Positions 27,471 through 36,687 of a DNA stretch of 64,000 bases are shown here, piece by piece; positions within the stretch are counted from its first letter, which is position 1, and every line of letters starts with the position of its first letter. The translations under genes and the position numbers were made by a program. The stretch lies in contig NZ_NPML01000007.1 of the NCBI RefSeq assembly GCF_002252565.1, positions 372,001 to 436,000 on the forward strand, given 5' to 3'. The notes beneath the pieces were generated by a model that was not told the DNA's origin, did no database searches, and saw only the letters and a program-made list of their open reading frames with translations. The stretch comes from Petroclostridium xylanilyticum (GTDB lineage: Bacteria > Bacillota > Clostridia > SK-Y3).

Positions 27471-27803
27471 TTACACCTCCTGTTCAAGAACCTGAACATA
27501 CTTACTATACTGGTCTTCAAATTCTTTTAAAGTTAAAACCATCGTCTCTAGAATGATATTCGCCTTTTGCCGAATACATTCATCAAGCTTTTCAGGAAGT
27601 ATGCATTCAAGATAAGCATCTTTAATTTCAAGACCTACCTGAATTCCTAAAACTCTGGTAAGTCCCAGAACAGCTGCCTGGCTGACACTTGAAACAGCTG
27701 CACAAACAATATCACTTCCGGTTTTAGCATATCCAGAATGTCCATATATTTTATACTTTACAATATTTCCATTCTCGTCTTTAAAAATTTCTGCATGAAT
27801 CAT
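27471..27803 (-). CDS. prp: Ribosomal-processing cysteine protease Prp
   Basis: 110 residues from the ATG at 27803. Cleaves the N-terminal extension of L27. With this start the catalytic pair falls at His22 and Cys34 ([18 protein letters not shown]), the numbering known for the family, which supports this start over the TTG three codons upstream. Sits between rplU and rpmA, its invariable position in Firmicutes. Confidence 0.95.
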   Translation of the reverse strand: MIHAEIFKDENGNIVKYKIYGHSGYAKTGSDIVCAAVSSVSQAAVLGLTRVLGIQVGLEIKDAYLECILPEKLDECIRQKANIILETMVLTLKEFEDQYSKYVQVLEQEV

Positions 27804-27817
27804 ATTCCACAAAAAAA

Positions 27818-28129
27818 TTATGCATTGATCTTTTCAATCTGTACCTTAGTGTATGGCTGCCTATGTCCCTGTTTTTTTCTATAGCCTTTTTTTGGCTTAT
27901 ACTTAAAGATAATAATCTTTTTACCTTTTCCATGGGATAAAACTTTTGCATCCACACTTACACCGTTCAATACAGGAGTTCCAAAATTCACACTGTCATC
28001 CTTGGAAACTGCCAGCACCTTATCAAATTTTACTGCACTTCCTTCTTCAGCAGCAAGCTTTTCAATGAATAAAATATCTCCTTCTTGAACCTTGTATTGT
28101 TTTCCACCAGTTTCAATAATTGCGTACAT
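27818..28129 (-). CDS. rplU: 50S ribosomal protein L21
   Basis: 103 residues: [18 protein letters not shown] at the N-terminus and [19 protein letters not shown] at the C-terminus are standard L21. Start at the ATG at 28129, 8 nt from GGAGG. First gene of the L21-Prp-L27 operon, with its own leader and promoter. Confidence 0.98.
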   Translation of the reverse strand: MYAIIETGGKQYKVQEGDILFIEKLAAEEGSAVKFDKVLAVSKDDSVNFGTPVLNGVSVDAKVLSHGKGKKIIIFKYKPKKGYRKKQGHRQPYTKVQIEKINA

Positions 28130-28140
28130 TATCTGCACCT

Positions 28141-28206
28141 CCTCAACCCAGTCTCGCTGGATACAGGTACGAAAGTTCGTTTTAAAACCTGACCCATGCG
28201 GCTACC
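28141..28206 (-). ncRNA. L21-type leader of rplU
   Basis: 66-nt leader between the predicted start and the rplU ribosome site, with a CCAG-CGAGA-CTGG hairpin next to it and further GC-rich pairs (GGTAGCC, GGTCAGG). Position and form fit the L21 leader motif known upstream of rplU in Firmicutes; the ligand is presumed to be L21 (inference). Confidence 0.6.
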
Positions 28207-28211
28207 GCTAC

Positions 28212-28240
28212 ATTTTAGCATATGTTAACAACATTGTCAA
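28212..28240 (-). promoter_or_regulatory. Sigma-A promoter of rplU operon
   Basis: TTGACA (complement at 28235-28240), 17-bp spacer, TAAAAT (28212-28217). Confidence 0.82.
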
Positions 28241-28253
28241 TGCTAATTTTTTC

Positions 28254-29525
28254 TTAATTTCTTAAGATTTTTCCTGTACCTTTGCAGTTCGGGCAGTCAA
28301 CCCTTAGTATGGTAGATAAGCGCTCTCTTACTTTTTTTCTAGTCATTTCTACCAGTCCAAGATGTGTTATTCCTACTACAGTTGTTTTAGTCTTATCTTT
28401 TTTCAGGTAATGTTTTAATGTTTCGATCACCTTATCCCAGTGTTCTTGCCCGTGCATGTCAATGAAATCAATGATTATAATTCCGCCAATATCCCTCAAC
28501 CTTAATTGTTTGGCAATCTCCTTAGCAGCTTCCAGGTTGGTTTTTAATACTGTATCTTCCAAATCTGTTTCGCCCACATATTTCCCGGTATTGACATCAA
28601 TAACCGTCAAGGCTTCTGTCTGATCTATTACGATATATCCCCCGCATTTTAACCATACTTTTTTTTCTAATGCTTTACTGATCTTCCCCTTAATTTGGTA
28701 ATATTCAAAAATATCATAGTCTTTACTGAAGTATTCTACTTTTTGCGTCAATGCAGAAGAAAGCATGTCTGTTAATTCAATTACCCTTGCATACTGTTCC
28801 TTGTCATTAATTACAAATTTATCTATGTTGGTTGTAAATAGGTCCCGCACTGAGCGAAACAGCAAATTAAAGTCCTTATGCAGCATGCGGGGTACCGGCC
28901 CCGATGCTTCTGCAGCTTTCACCTTACTCCATAATTTAAGAAGGAAGTTCAGGTCATGCGTAAAATCTGATAGTTCTTTCCCCTCACCTTCAGTACGGAC
29001 AATAATTCCCATATCTTTGGGCTTTATGTTTTGCACCAACGCTTTCAGTCGTCGTTTCTCATCTTCACTATCAACTCTTTTAGAGATACCAATATGGTTT
29101 GCATTTGGCAAAAGAACAAGGTAACGCCCCGGCAGTGTAATATTTGTTGTAACCCGTGGACCTTTTGTCCCTATAGGCTCTTTTACCACTTGAACAGTTA
29201 TTTCCTGTCCAACCTTCACTATATCAGTGATATTCATCCCTGTAGGATTGTCACCACATATTTCGCAATATTCATCTGAATCATTATCATCCTGGTCATT
29301 AACTATAATATCCTTGACATATAAAAAAGCGTTTTTTTCATACCCAATATCCACAAAAGCAGCTTGCATACCCGGAAGGACACTAATCACTTTACCTCTA
29401 TAAATATTTCCCACCATTCCCTGATGGGCAGGACCTTCTATGTATAGTTCAACAAGTTCTTTGTCTTCCAACAAAGCCACCCTTGTTTGTCCCATACTTA
29501 TGTCTACAATTATCTCATTTGACAT
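28254..29525 (-). CDS. rng: Ribonuclease G/E family endoribonuclease
   Basis: 423 residues from the ATG at 29525 (GCAGGAGGAATACA upstream). N-terminal S1 domain (GNIYRGKVISVLPGMQAAFVDIGY), RNase H-like and catalytic parts (VIDVNTGKYVG, GGIIIIDFIDM with metal-binding Asp) and the C-terminal zinc link DCPNCKGTGK. Processes rRNA and mRNA 5' ends. The length is that of the RNase G catalytic core without a degradosome tail. Between the radical-SAM pair and rplU, a common clostridial order. Confidence 0.95.
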   Translation of the reverse strand: MSNEIIVDISMGQTRVALLEDKELVELYIEGPAHQGMVGNIYRGKVISVLPGMQAAFVDIGYEKNAFLYVKDIIVNDQDDNDSDEYCEICGDNPTGMNITDIVKVGQEITVQVVKEPIGTKGPRVTTNITLPGRYLVLLPNANHIGISKRVDSEDEKRRLKALVQNIKPKDMGIIVRTEGEGKELSDFTHDLNFLLKLWSKVKAAEASGPVPRMLHKDFNLLFRSVRDLFTTNIDKFVINDKEQYARVIELTDMLSSALTQKVEYFSKDYDIFEYYQIKGKISKALEKKVWLKCGGYIVIDQTEALTVIDVNTGKYVGETDLEDTVLKTNLEAAKEIAKQLRLRDIGGIIIIDFIDMHGQEHWDKVIETLKHYLKKDKTKTTVVGITHLGLVEMTRKKVRERLSTILRVDCPNCKGTGKILRN

Positions 29526-29552
29526 TGTATTCCTCCTGCAACGCACCCCTAT

Positions 29553-30230
29553 CTATATTTCAAGGCCGTTTTCAAGCAATAATCGCATACGGTGAATTTT
29601 AACAAAGTCAACTTCAAAATCAGGAATATACTTTTCTAAAGCCTGTACAACCAACTCCGGCTTTAAATTAGACGAACTTCCTGCACTTAATCTCATGCCA
29701 AGCACAATATGATCCCCATTCTCCTGTTCAACTCTTAAATGATGTATATCTTTCCGTATATTAACTAGTTTCACATCTTTCTTTCCCTGTTTTTCTATTA
29801 AAATTTCATCAGATTCCAACAGCTTGTTTATTTGCTCCGAAAAGCTGACATTCATCCTTTTCTTTAAATCAACCATAACCCTATAATCGGCCAGCGCTAT
29901 AACACTCGCTATCTTATCTGCCCTATCGCCCAGTTGAACTGCTTTAGTAATACGTATACCACCAGGCAATGCTTTATTTAATTGCTCAATTATATTTTGA
30001 GGATCCATGTCAGCCTCTAATTCTATATCCATGTATTCTGACTCACTTGTAACCCCTACTGGCAAAGGTAGTCCAAAGGATATTATCGGGTGCGGGTTAA
30101 AGCCTTGTGAATAAACAATAGGAATTCCGGCCCTTTTAATAGCCCTGTTAAAAGTTCTTAATAGATCCAGGTGGGAAATATATTTCACCGGTTCTTCCCT
30201 TGTGTACTTTAATCTAACCCTACTCAACAC
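29553..30230 (-). CDS. TIGR03936-family radical-SAM-linked protein (DUF2344)
   Basis: 225 residues. Typical opening VRLKYTREEPVKYISHLDLLRTFNRA and FNPHPIISFGLPLPVGVTSE. Always adjoins, and often is fused to, the TIGR03960 radical SAM enzyme; the joint function is unknown. The start is taken as GTG at 30230 with GGAGGGGG upstream, giving an 11-bp overlap with the upstream gene; TTG at 30227 is an alternative. Confidence 0.9.
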   Translation of the reverse strand: MLSRVRLKYTREEPVKYISHLDLLRTFNRAIKRAGIPIVYSQGFNPHPIISFGLPLPVGVTSESEYMDIELEADMDPQNIIEQLNKALPGGIRITKAVQLGDRADKIASVIALADYRVMVDLKKRMNVSFSEQINKLLESDEILIEKQGKKDVKLVNIRKDIHHLRVEQENGDHIVLGMRLSAGSSSNLKPELVVQALEKYIPDFEVDFVKIHRMRLLLENGLEI

Positions 30231-32061
30231 ATACACCCCCTCCAAATATAGTTACACCGCATCCGGTACAATTTTGCCTGCAATGGGGCGTAGTTTCTCC
30301 CTTTAAGGCTTTTTCAGCTTCTTTTATCAAAAACTTTTTAGTAACCCCAACATCTATATGATCCCATGGGAGCACCTCACTATACTCTCTGGTCCTTGAA
30401 GTATAGAAAAGCGGATCGATTTCACATTCCTCAAAAGCTTCCATCCATTTTTCAAACTTAAAGTGTTCATTCCATCCGTCAAACTTACATCCTTTTTTGT
30501 GCGCCTGGATTAAAACCTTGGATAACTTCCTGTCGCCCCGTGCAAATACACCTTCCAGGAAACTCACATGAGATTCATGCCAATTATAAGTTATTTGTTT
30601 ACTCTTTATTCTGCTTTTAAGATGCATTTGTTTTTCTTTCAACTGTTCAATAGTATCCTGCGCCTGCCATTGAAAAGGTGTAAAAGCCTTGGGTACAAAA
30701 GAAGACGTACTGATAGTAACATTTAATCCTTTATTGCGTTTTTCTTTTGGTACAGAATAATAGGCATTTACTACTTTATGGGCCAAATCTGCAATTCCTT
30801 CAACATCTTCCATAGTTTCAGTCGGTAATCCAATCATAAAGTACAATTTAACGTTATTCCATCCGCCTTCAAAAGCAAGCGTAACAGATTTTATAAGGTC
30901 CTCTTCAGTTACTCCTTTGTTTATCACATCCCGTATTCTCTGTGTTCCGGCTTCAGGGGCAAAAGTTAAGCCGCTCTTCCTAACTTTTTGTACTTTCTCC
31001 ATTAAATCAAGGGAAAAGGAATCGATCCGCAGGGATGGAAGAGATAAATTTATTTTCTCCTTCTCCGTCATCTCAATCAACTGTTGGGTTAAGTCCTCTA
31101 AAGCTCTATAATCGCTGGTGCTGAGCGATGAAAGGGAGATTTCTTCATAACCGGTACTTTTTTGTAAAGCTTGTGCGATTTGTAATAATCTTTCCGGGGT
31201 CCTTTCCCTTACCGGCCGGTATATCATCCCTGCCTGACAGAAACGGCATCCCCTCGTACATCCACGGAATATTTCAAGCATAATTCTATCATGGACAATT
31301 TCCATAAAAGGGACAATTATTTTTTCGGGAAAATAGGCATTATCCAGGTCTTTTATAATTCTCTTGCGTATTTTCCCGGGATATTTTTCTGCTGCTCTTT
31401 CTATTTTATTTATTGTCCCATCAGTATTATAAATAACATTGTAGAATTGTGGAACATATACCCCTTCTATTTGACTTACCATATCCAGAAACTCTATTCT
31501 GGTGCCTTTAGAACGCTTCCATTGCAGATAAACATCCATTACTTCATTTAATACTTCTTCGCCCTCTCCCATCATAAAAAAATCTATAATTTCAGCAAGA
31601 GGCTCCGGATTATAGGCACAAGGTCCTCCTGCACATACAAAAGGATGGTGTTCCTCCCTTTCAGTGGAAAGAAAAGGAATACCTGCAAGGTCCAACATAT
31701 TCAGAATATTGCTGTAGCTCATCTCATACTGCAGTGTAAAACCTACAAAATCAAAATTAACTATCGCATCTCCGCTCTCCAAAGCGAATAAAGGGATGTT
31801 GTTTTCTCTCATCTTTTCCTCCATATCAACCCATGGGGCAAAGACTCTTTCACAATAAACATCATCCCTGTCATTTAGCATATGATATAATATTTTCATT
31901 CCCAAATGGGACATACCTACTTCATATACGTCAGGAAAGCAAAAAGCAAATCGAATATCTACCTGCTTAGGATCTTTATGTATACTATTCCATTCATTCC
32001 CTATGTACCTTGTTGGCTTTTGTACATTACTTAATATTCTGTCATCTATCTTTTGTGACAT
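30220..32061 (-). CDS. TIGR03960-family B12-binding-type radical SAM protein
   Basis: 613 residues. N-terminal cobalamin-binding-like domain (about 20-170, FCFPDVYEVGMSHLG), then radical SAM domain with the iron-sulfur motif in FRGCTRGCRFCQAG, and a C-terminal segment ending in a cysteine-rich tail (CRQNCTGCGV). Product unknown; the family is conserved with rng and rplU, suggesting a role in translation or RNA modification (inference only). Confidence 0.92.
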   Translation of the reverse strand: MSQKIDDRILSNVQKPTRYIGNEWNSIHKDPKQVDIRFAFCFPDVYEVGMSHLGMKILYHMLNDRDDVYCERVFAPWVDMEEKMRENNIPLFALESGDAIVNFDFVGFTLQYEMSYSNILNMLDLAGIPFLSTEREEHHPFVCAGGPCAYNPEPLAEIIDFFMMGEGEEVLNEVMDVYLQWKRSKGTRIEFLDMVSQIEGVYVPQFYNVIYNTDGTINKIERAAEKYPGKIRKRIIKDLDNAYFPEKIIVPFMEIVHDRIMLEIFRGCTRGCRFCQAGMIYRPVRERTPERLLQIAQALQKSTGYEEISLSSLSTSDYRALEDLTQQLIEMTEKEKINLSLPSLRIDSFSLDLMEKVQKVRKSGLTFAPEAGTQRIRDVINKGVTEEDLIKSVTLAFEGGWNNVKLYFMIGLPTETMEDVEGIADLAHKVVNAYYSVPKEKRNKGLNVTISTSSFVPKAFTPFQWQAQDTIEQLKEKQMHLKSRIKSKQITYNWHESHVSFLEGVFARGDRKLSKVLIQAHKKGCKFDGWNEHFKFEKWMEAFEECEIDPLFYTSRTREYSEVLPWDHIDVGVTKKFLIKEAEKALKGETTPHCRQNCTGCGVTIFGGGVCVE

Positions 32062-32084
32062 TTAAATTGTAATCCTCCTTTGCA

Positions 32085-32168
32085 TTAGTGAGGAGTGAAT
32101 GGTGGAAAGTGGGGGAGTAAAAAACTTCGTTTCTCCCCACTCCCCACTATTCACTCCCCACTATTATA
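32085..32168. repeat. CCCCACT heptamer inverted-repeat hairpin
   Basis: One arm is GTGAGGAGTGAATGGTGG...GTGGGGGAG, the other CTCCCCACTCCCCACTATTC and CACTCCCCACT, with AAAAAACTTCGTTT between. Purely repeat-built hairpin between spoIVFB and the TIGR03960 gene. Confidence 0.75.
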
Positions 32169-32200
32169 TTATCCAAATTTCACTACTTTAGCAATACAGA

Positions 32201-33076
32201 TTACAATCTATTGTTCAGCAATATTTCTTCAACTTTTACTTCACAACCCAAATCAACCAAACCTTCTATGATCTGAGCCTCTGTTAACGTACCGATAATA
32301 TTCATTTTGCTATCAATGACTGTCACTAGATGAAAATGATTATAGCTGAAATTCTTTAAAAGCTTTTGTGCAGGAAGATTATATATAACGACGATATTCT
32401 TAGCCTTAAAGATCCCTTCTTTTAGAAGTTTCTCCTTGTAATACACAATTTCTTTCATCACCATCAAATTATTGTTTTGCCGTTCATTTGCTATATTAAA
32501 AATCAGAAAAGCCGCTATAAGCAGCAGGGAAAAGTTGAACCTGGTAAGATACAGCATGTATATCCCTAATATAAAAAGGAAAAAGCTAATAATTTTAGTA
32601 ACCTTGAGCGTAAAGTTGAAAGCCTTGATAAATCCCCACTGAATTGTCAATATTGCTTTTAGAATTCTACCTCCATCCAGGGGTAGTACTGGTATAAGAT
32701 TGATGACCCCGATGACAATATTCGCAAAAATAAAAAAAGTTATATCATCTGTATCCAACAAATAATATATTTTTACAAAAAATGCAATAAACATCATTAG
32801 TGCATTTGAAAAAGGCCCTGCAATTGCGACGATTATTTCATGCTCTGGCTTGGGAATATAATTATCTTTAATTTTAAGTGTAATACCAAAAGGCATGACT
32901 TTTACACATTCAATTTTAATTTTAAAATTACGGGCTATAATTAAATGAAAAAGTTCGTGTATGACTGCTATCATATATAAAATAGCTACTTTCTTTAGAT
33001 TTTGAGTAAAAATCGCTACAATTAAAACAAAATAAAATAACGGGTGAATATAAAAATATTTGGACGAATTCTTAAT
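32201..33076 (-). CDS. spoIVFB: Stage IV sporulation protein FB-like M50 metalloprotease
   Basis: About 291 residues. Intramembrane site-2-type protease; in Bacillus SpoIVFB cleaves pro-sigma-K in the mother cell. Zinc ligands in HELFH (residues 40-44) and the third-ligand motif NLIPVLPLDGGR; several transmembrane helices and a C-terminal CBS-like part. The start is uncertain. The ATG at 33118 has no ribosome site and lies in repeat sequence, and GTG at 33088 overlaps the GGGGAGGTGA site. An ATT at 33076 gives (M)KNSSKYFYIHPLFYF, matching family N-termini. Separated from spoIVFA by an R1 insertion. Confidence 0.88.
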   Translation of the reverse strand: MKNSSKYFYIHPLFYFVLIVAIFTQNLKKVAILYMIAVIHELFHLIIARNFKIKIECVKVMPFGITLKIKDNYIPKPEHEIIVAIAGPFSNALMMFIAFFVKIYYLLDTDDITFFIFANIVIGVINLIPVLPLDGGRILKAILTIQWGFIKAFNFTLKVTKIISFFLFILGIYMLYLTRFNFSLLLIAAFLIFNIANERQNNNLMVMKEIVYYKEKLLKEGIFKAKNIVVIYNLPAQKLLKNFSYNHFHLVTVIDSKMNIIGTLTEAQIIEGLVDLGCEVKVEEILLNNRL

Positions 33077-33116
33077 GCACCGGTTCACCTCCCCGTTAAG
33101 ATTCGGACTCAAAGTC

Positions 33117-33353
33117 ATATTAACTGCCACGCCGGGCACACCCGGCACAAATAATGATGAAAATATGCTTGATTGCTCAGGGCTTCGACATGGGGACGGT
33201 TCCTCAGTCGCATGAAAAGCGCATTCGACAGACGAACCGTCCCCAAGTCGCATCCCTTCTTCCTGCTAAACCGGACTTTTTCTGTGGTTTCGGTTTTACT
33301 CCCCACTCCCCACTGTTCACTCCCTACTATTTTTATATTAACTGCCACGCCGG
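33117..33353 (+). repeat. R1 modular repeat, copy C, flanked by 19-bp direct repeats
   Basis: Complete arrangement: GCCGGGCACACCCGGCACAA module, TTGATTGCTCAGGGCTTCGA, palindrome GGGGACGGTTCCTCAG...GACGAACCGTCCCC, CTTCTTCCTGC, then TAAACCGGACTTTTTCTGTG and CCCCACT tract. The phrase ATATTAACTGCCACGCCGG occurs at both ends (33117-33135 and 33335-33353), and is followed by a decayed second copy of the first module. Nearly identical to copy D at 50.8 kb. Confidence 0.9.
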
Positions 33354-33413
33354 ACTGCGCCAGCATAAAAAATGATGAAAGCGTGCCGCAATACAGCACA
33401 AAAATAATAAAAT

Positions 33414-34346
33414 TCAACCATCCGCCATATTAGGATCTAATGGCAGTTTAATGTATTTCATGGGATCTAAAACCTTATCCTTGTTCCATATCTCAAAGTG
33501 CAAATGCTCTCCCAGCACTACACCCGAATCCCCTACCTTGGCAATCACATCTTTTATTTTTACCTGCTGGCCTTTCTTGACCATAATTTCATTACAATGT
33601 GCATAAAACGTATATATATCATCCTGATGTTTTAGTTTTATATATTTACCATAGGTATCATCGTATCCTGTCTCTACTACTTCTCCATCCATCGCAGCAA
33701 CAATATTCTCACCTTTTTTCCCGTCAATATCTATGCCATAATGGAAAAGATCTTTCTGATACAAAGGATGTTTGCGCATTCCAAACTTTGAAGTAATCAC
33801 TCCATTAAGCGGTGGAACCATTTTCTGTTTAATCTTTACATCCGCTTTTTCTACTTCAACTGTAGGTTCTTCTTGAAAATCCAGCATTAATTTATTGTCC
33901 AGTTTTTCCGGTTTATTATCCGAAATATTGTTTATCCCGTTTGAATCCGTTCCATCTATTTTGATTAAATTATTGCTATCCTGGTTTTGGGAATCTATTT
34001 TTATATCTTGTTGTGGGCCATCTGGTCCTGTTGTAACATTTGTGTTTTTTTTCACTTCACCACTTTTTCGGTTTATTATTCCCAGGTTCTCTGTAAAAGT
34101 TGCTACACTTTTGTATGTACTGTTAAAGTCTAATGTATAGGATAAGGCAGATTTAATATGGCTGATTATCAAATTTGTGATAGGCGAGTTGATATTTTTC
34201 AGCCCAAAAATAAGCAAGAAAATTACACAGCACGCTATAACCTGTTTTATAACGTTTTCTACGAACTCCTCTTGACTTCTGTTTTTTTTGTTTTTTGCAT
34301 GATAATTGTATCTTCCATAACGCCTTTTTCTGTAGGTACTTTCCAT
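33414..34346 (-). CDS. spoIVFA: SpoIVFA-like M23 (LytM) peptidase-domain membrane protein
   Basis: 310 residues. One transmembrane helix (about 35-50, VIACCVIFLLIFGL), a Ser/Asn/Asp-rich linker, and a C-terminal LytM/peptidase M23 domain from about 190: SKFGMRKHPLYQ, HYGIDIDGKKGE, GEHLHFEIW retain the metal-binding His and Asp. In Bacillus SpoIVFA tethers and inhibits SpoIVFB in the outer forespore membrane. Gene order and a sigma-E-type promoter support that role, but a generic M23 protein cannot be excluded. Confidence 0.8.
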   Translation of the reverse strand: MESTYRKRRYGRYNYHAKNKKNRSQEEFVENVIKQVIACCVIFLLIFGLKNINSPITNLIISHIKSALSYTLDFNSTYKSVATFTENLGIINRKSGEVKKNTNVTTGPDGPQQDIKIDSQNQDSNNLIKIDGTDSNGINNISDNKPEKLDNKLMLDFQEEPTVEVEKADVKIKQKMVPPLNGVITSKFGMRKHPLYQKDLFHYGIDIDGKKGENIVAAMDGEVVETGYDDTYGKYIKLKHQDDIYTFYAHCNEIMVKKGQQVKIKDVIAKVGDSGVVLGEHLHFEIWNKDKVLDPMKYIKLPLDPNMADG

Positions 34347-34370
34347 GTCTTTACCACCCCCGATTATTAC

Positions 34371-34400
34371 ATTATATTAGGGGTTGGATGAAAATATTAC
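34371..34400 (-). promoter_or_regulatory. Sigma-E-type promoter of spoIVFA
   Basis: GTAATATT (complement at 34393-34400), 14-bp spacer, AATATAAT (34371-34378), close to the Bacillus sigma-E consensus GKMATATT-N14-CATACAMT. Start expected near 34363, just before the ribosome site. Confidence 0.6.
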
Positions 34401-34538
34401 AAAAGTGGGTAGGAAATTGCGATGCTGCGCTCCCAATGACATGATGAAAATTTTCATTGGACAGTTCAAAAAATTTTAATGAATATATCGCGGTAAATTT
34501 TAAAATACTAATAAGGAAAGTACGTGGAGGTGATTATT

Positions 34539-34799
34539 TTGGGTAAGAGAATAGGAATTGAACCTGCATTGACTCCTATTAGGGATTACTTAAATGAAAA
34601 AGGTTACGATGTGATAAACCTCAGCCATGGGATGAGAAAAGATTCTACAAATTATAATCAATTTGATGCAATTGTAGTTACCGGTATGAGTGATGATTTC
34701 CTGGGTATGGAAGATACAAAAACTGATGCAGTGATCATAGATGCTTCCGGACTCACTCCGGCAGAAGTAGAAAATCAGATTAAGCAAAGAACAAGATGA
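34539..34799 (+). CDS. YkuS-family (UPF0180) protein
   Basis: 86 residues from a TTG start at 34539 with GTGGAGGTGATTATT upstream; this gives MGKRIGIEPALTPIRDYL, the usual family start. Contains NLSHGMRKD and DAIVVTGMSDDFLGM. Small conserved protein of Firmicutes with no established function. Convergent with mgsA and sharing its terminator. Confidence 0.85.
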   Translation: MGKRIGIEPALTPIRDYLNEKGYDVINLSHGMRKDSTNYNQFDAIVVTGMSDDFLGMEDTKTDAVIIDASGLTPAEVENQIKQRTR

Positions 34800-34801
34800 C
34801 A

Positions 34802-34837
34802 AAAAAATAATTTGGTCAACCGACCAAATTATTTTTT
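34802..34837. terminator. Bidirectional terminator between ykuS and mgsA
   Basis: AAAAAATAATTTGGTC/GACCAAATTATTTTTT stem with an AACC loop; it overlaps the last codons of mgsA. Confidence 0.9.
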
Positions 34838-35239
34838 ATTTTTTGGATTTACGATATCTCTCCAATCAAGGTCTCCTCTTTCAAGACCTCTAACCAGCAC
34901 TTCTGCAGTTGCTACATTGGTCGCCAGCGGTATATTATGGACGTCACAAAGCCTAAGTAAAGCATTCACATCTGGTTCATGAGGCTGTGCAGTGAGCGGA
35001 TCCCTAAAAAACAATACCAGGTCAATTTCATTATATGCAATCCTGGCACCAATCTGTTGATCGCCCCCTTGAGGCCCTGAAAGGAAACGGTGCACCTTAA
35101 GCCCTGTTGCCTCAATCACTAAACCTCCGGTTGTCCCTGTAGCAAAAAGAGAATGTTTTGCCAATATACCTTTGTAAGCAATGCAAAATTGCACCATTAA
35201 TTCTTTCTTTTTATCATGAGCAATTAATGCAATATTCAT
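34829..35239 (-). CDS. mgsA: Methylglyoxal synthase
   Basis: 136 residues. Converts dihydroxyacetone phosphate to methylglyoxal and phosphate, an overflow route when phosphate is limiting. Conserved elements: [33 protein letters not shown] with the catalytic Asp region, and [14 protein letters not shown]. 10 bp after rodA, closing the shape/division cluster as in many clostridia. Confidence 0.97.
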   Translation of the reverse strand: MNIALIAHDKKKELMVQFCIAYKGILAKHSLFATGTTGGLVIEATGLKVHRFLSGPQGGDQQIGARIAYNEIDLVLFFRDPLTAQPHEPDVNALLRLCDVHNIPLATNVATAEVLVRGLERGDLDWRDIVNPKNKK

Positions 35240-35249
35240 TATATCCCTC

Positions 35250-36371
35250 CTAAAAGTTGATTTTCTGTCTTCGCATAGCTACATTTAATACCAGACCTAT
35301 TGCCATCATATTGGTAAGCAGTGAACTGCCTCCATAACTTATAAAAGGTAAGGGAATACCGGTAACCGGTGCTAACCCCATTGTCATTCCGATATTAATT
35401 AAAATATGAAAAAATATCATTGCAGTAATCCCTATAATGATATAAGACCCAAAATCTTCCTTGGCAAGAGTGGCAAGGTATAAAAATCTTAATAAAAGTA
35501 TAACGAAAAGTATAATTATAATGCTGGACCATATAAAACCCAACTCTTCACCTATAACGGAAAAAATAAAATCTGTATGCTGTTCGGGCAAATACCCCAG
35601 ATGTGTCTGGGTACCATGGAACAGCCCTTTCCCATACAACTGGCCCGAACCTATAGCTATCTTTGACTGAATAACGTGATAACCTCTTCCCAGCGGGTCA
35701 CGGTTTGGGTCCCAAAAAACCAATAACCGCTCTCTTTGGTATTCTTTCATAACGAAGAAAAACAGCAAAGGCAAAACTGCGGCTGAGGTAGCAAAAGCTG
35801 CTACAATATATTTATAACTTATGCCGGCAATAAAAAGTATAACAATCATTATACCAATAAAAACCGCCGCTGTCCCCCAGTCTGGCTGTTTCAAAATCAG
35901 AAAAATTGGTAGTGCCATATGAGCAACCAGAGTACATAGATTTTTTATGCTATTTATATCACTTTCGTTACTTTCTTTAATTTTTTCAATGTGCTTTGAA
36001 AAAGTAATGATCATGATAATTTTTATAAATTCAGCCGGTTGAATTAAAGAAACTTTGATATCAAACCAGCTTCTTGCTCCATTTCTTACTACTCCAACCC
36101 CGGGTATAAGGACTGCAACTAAAAGCAACAGGCTAAAAAAATACATATACACACTTAAATTTCCCAGGGTATTATAGTCTATGCTCATAACGACCACCAT
36201 GGCAATTAACCCTGCGACAAACCACATAATTTGCCTTTTAACTGCCCAATAATCCCCTGTTTCATGCACATGGGTAGCACTACTTATAGCTACTATGCCT
36301 ACTGATACTAATATTACCACAATAATGATAGTAATGGTATCCAAATTTCTGAGTAATTTTTTATCAAACAT
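35250..36371 (-). CDS. rodA: Rod-shape protein RodA (SEDS glycosyltransferase)
   Basis: 373 residues, ten or so transmembrane segments. Peptidoglycan polymerase of the elongasome, partner of PBP2. SEDS signatures include [43 protein letters not shown] and the terminal [16 protein letters not shown]. Could also be called FtsW/SpoVE, but its place with mreBCD and PBP2 favours RodA. Confidence 0.95.
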   Translation of the reverse strand: MFDKKLLRNLDTITIIIVVILVSVGIVAISSATHVHETGDYWAVKRQIMWFVAGLIAMVVVMSIDYNTLGNLSVYMYFFSLLLLVAVLIPGVGVVRNGARSWFDIKVSLIQPAEFIKIIMIITFSKHIEKIKESNESDINSIKNLCTLVAHMALPIFLILKQPDWGTAAVFIGIMIVILFIAGISYKYIVAAFATSAAVLPLLFFFVMKEYQRERLLVFWDPNRDPLGRGYHVIQSKIAIGSGQLYGKGLFHGTQTHLGYLPEQHTDFIFSVIGEELGFIWSSIIIILFVILLLRFLYLATLAKEDFGSYIIIGITAMIFFHILINIGMTMGLAPVTGIPLPFISYGGSSLLTNMMAIGLVLNVAMRRQKINF

Positions 36372-36389
36372 TCTTTCACCAAAAACTTT

Positions 36390-36671
36390 CTATTTTCCTA
36401 CACTTTTCATGTTTTTGATAGGGATATTTGCTACTAATGCAGGAACCACCCTATCCCCTTCGTCACTCTTTGTTCTTGTCACCTGGATATCCAACTCATC
36501 ATCCTGAATTTCTATATAGTTTGATATGACTTTCATGATTTCACTTTTTAGCATTTCTAAAAATTGTGGGGAAACATTGGCCCTATCATGAATCAGGACC
36601 AGTTTTAATCTATCCCTGGCTATATCTTTAGAGCTATTACCACGGCTAAACAACTTCATAAGATCTAACAC
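36390..36671 (-). CDS. minE: Cell-division topological specificity factor MinE
   Basis: 93 residues. Stimulates MinD ATPase and drives Min oscillation. N-terminal amphipathic and MinD-binding part (SKDIARDRLKLVLIHDRANVSP) and C-terminal dimerisation part. Starts 17 bp after minD. Presence of MinE (rather than DivIVA/MinJ alone) is usual in Clostridia. Confidence 0.95.
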   Translation of the reverse strand: MLDLMKLFSRGNSSKDIARDRLKLVLIHDRANVSPQFLEMLKSEIMKVISNYIEIQDDELDIQVTRTKSDEGDRVVPALVANIPIKNMKSVGK

Positions 36672-36687
36672 ATCCTTTCCCCCTATC

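Noticed and set aside
33115-33433. Several 70-100 codon frames on both strands across R1 copy C (and the equivalents at 50611-50928, 20598-20840 and 5040-5310).
   Set aside because: They share near-identical peptides in the same and opposite strands because they translate the repeat; no ribosome site or family match supports them.
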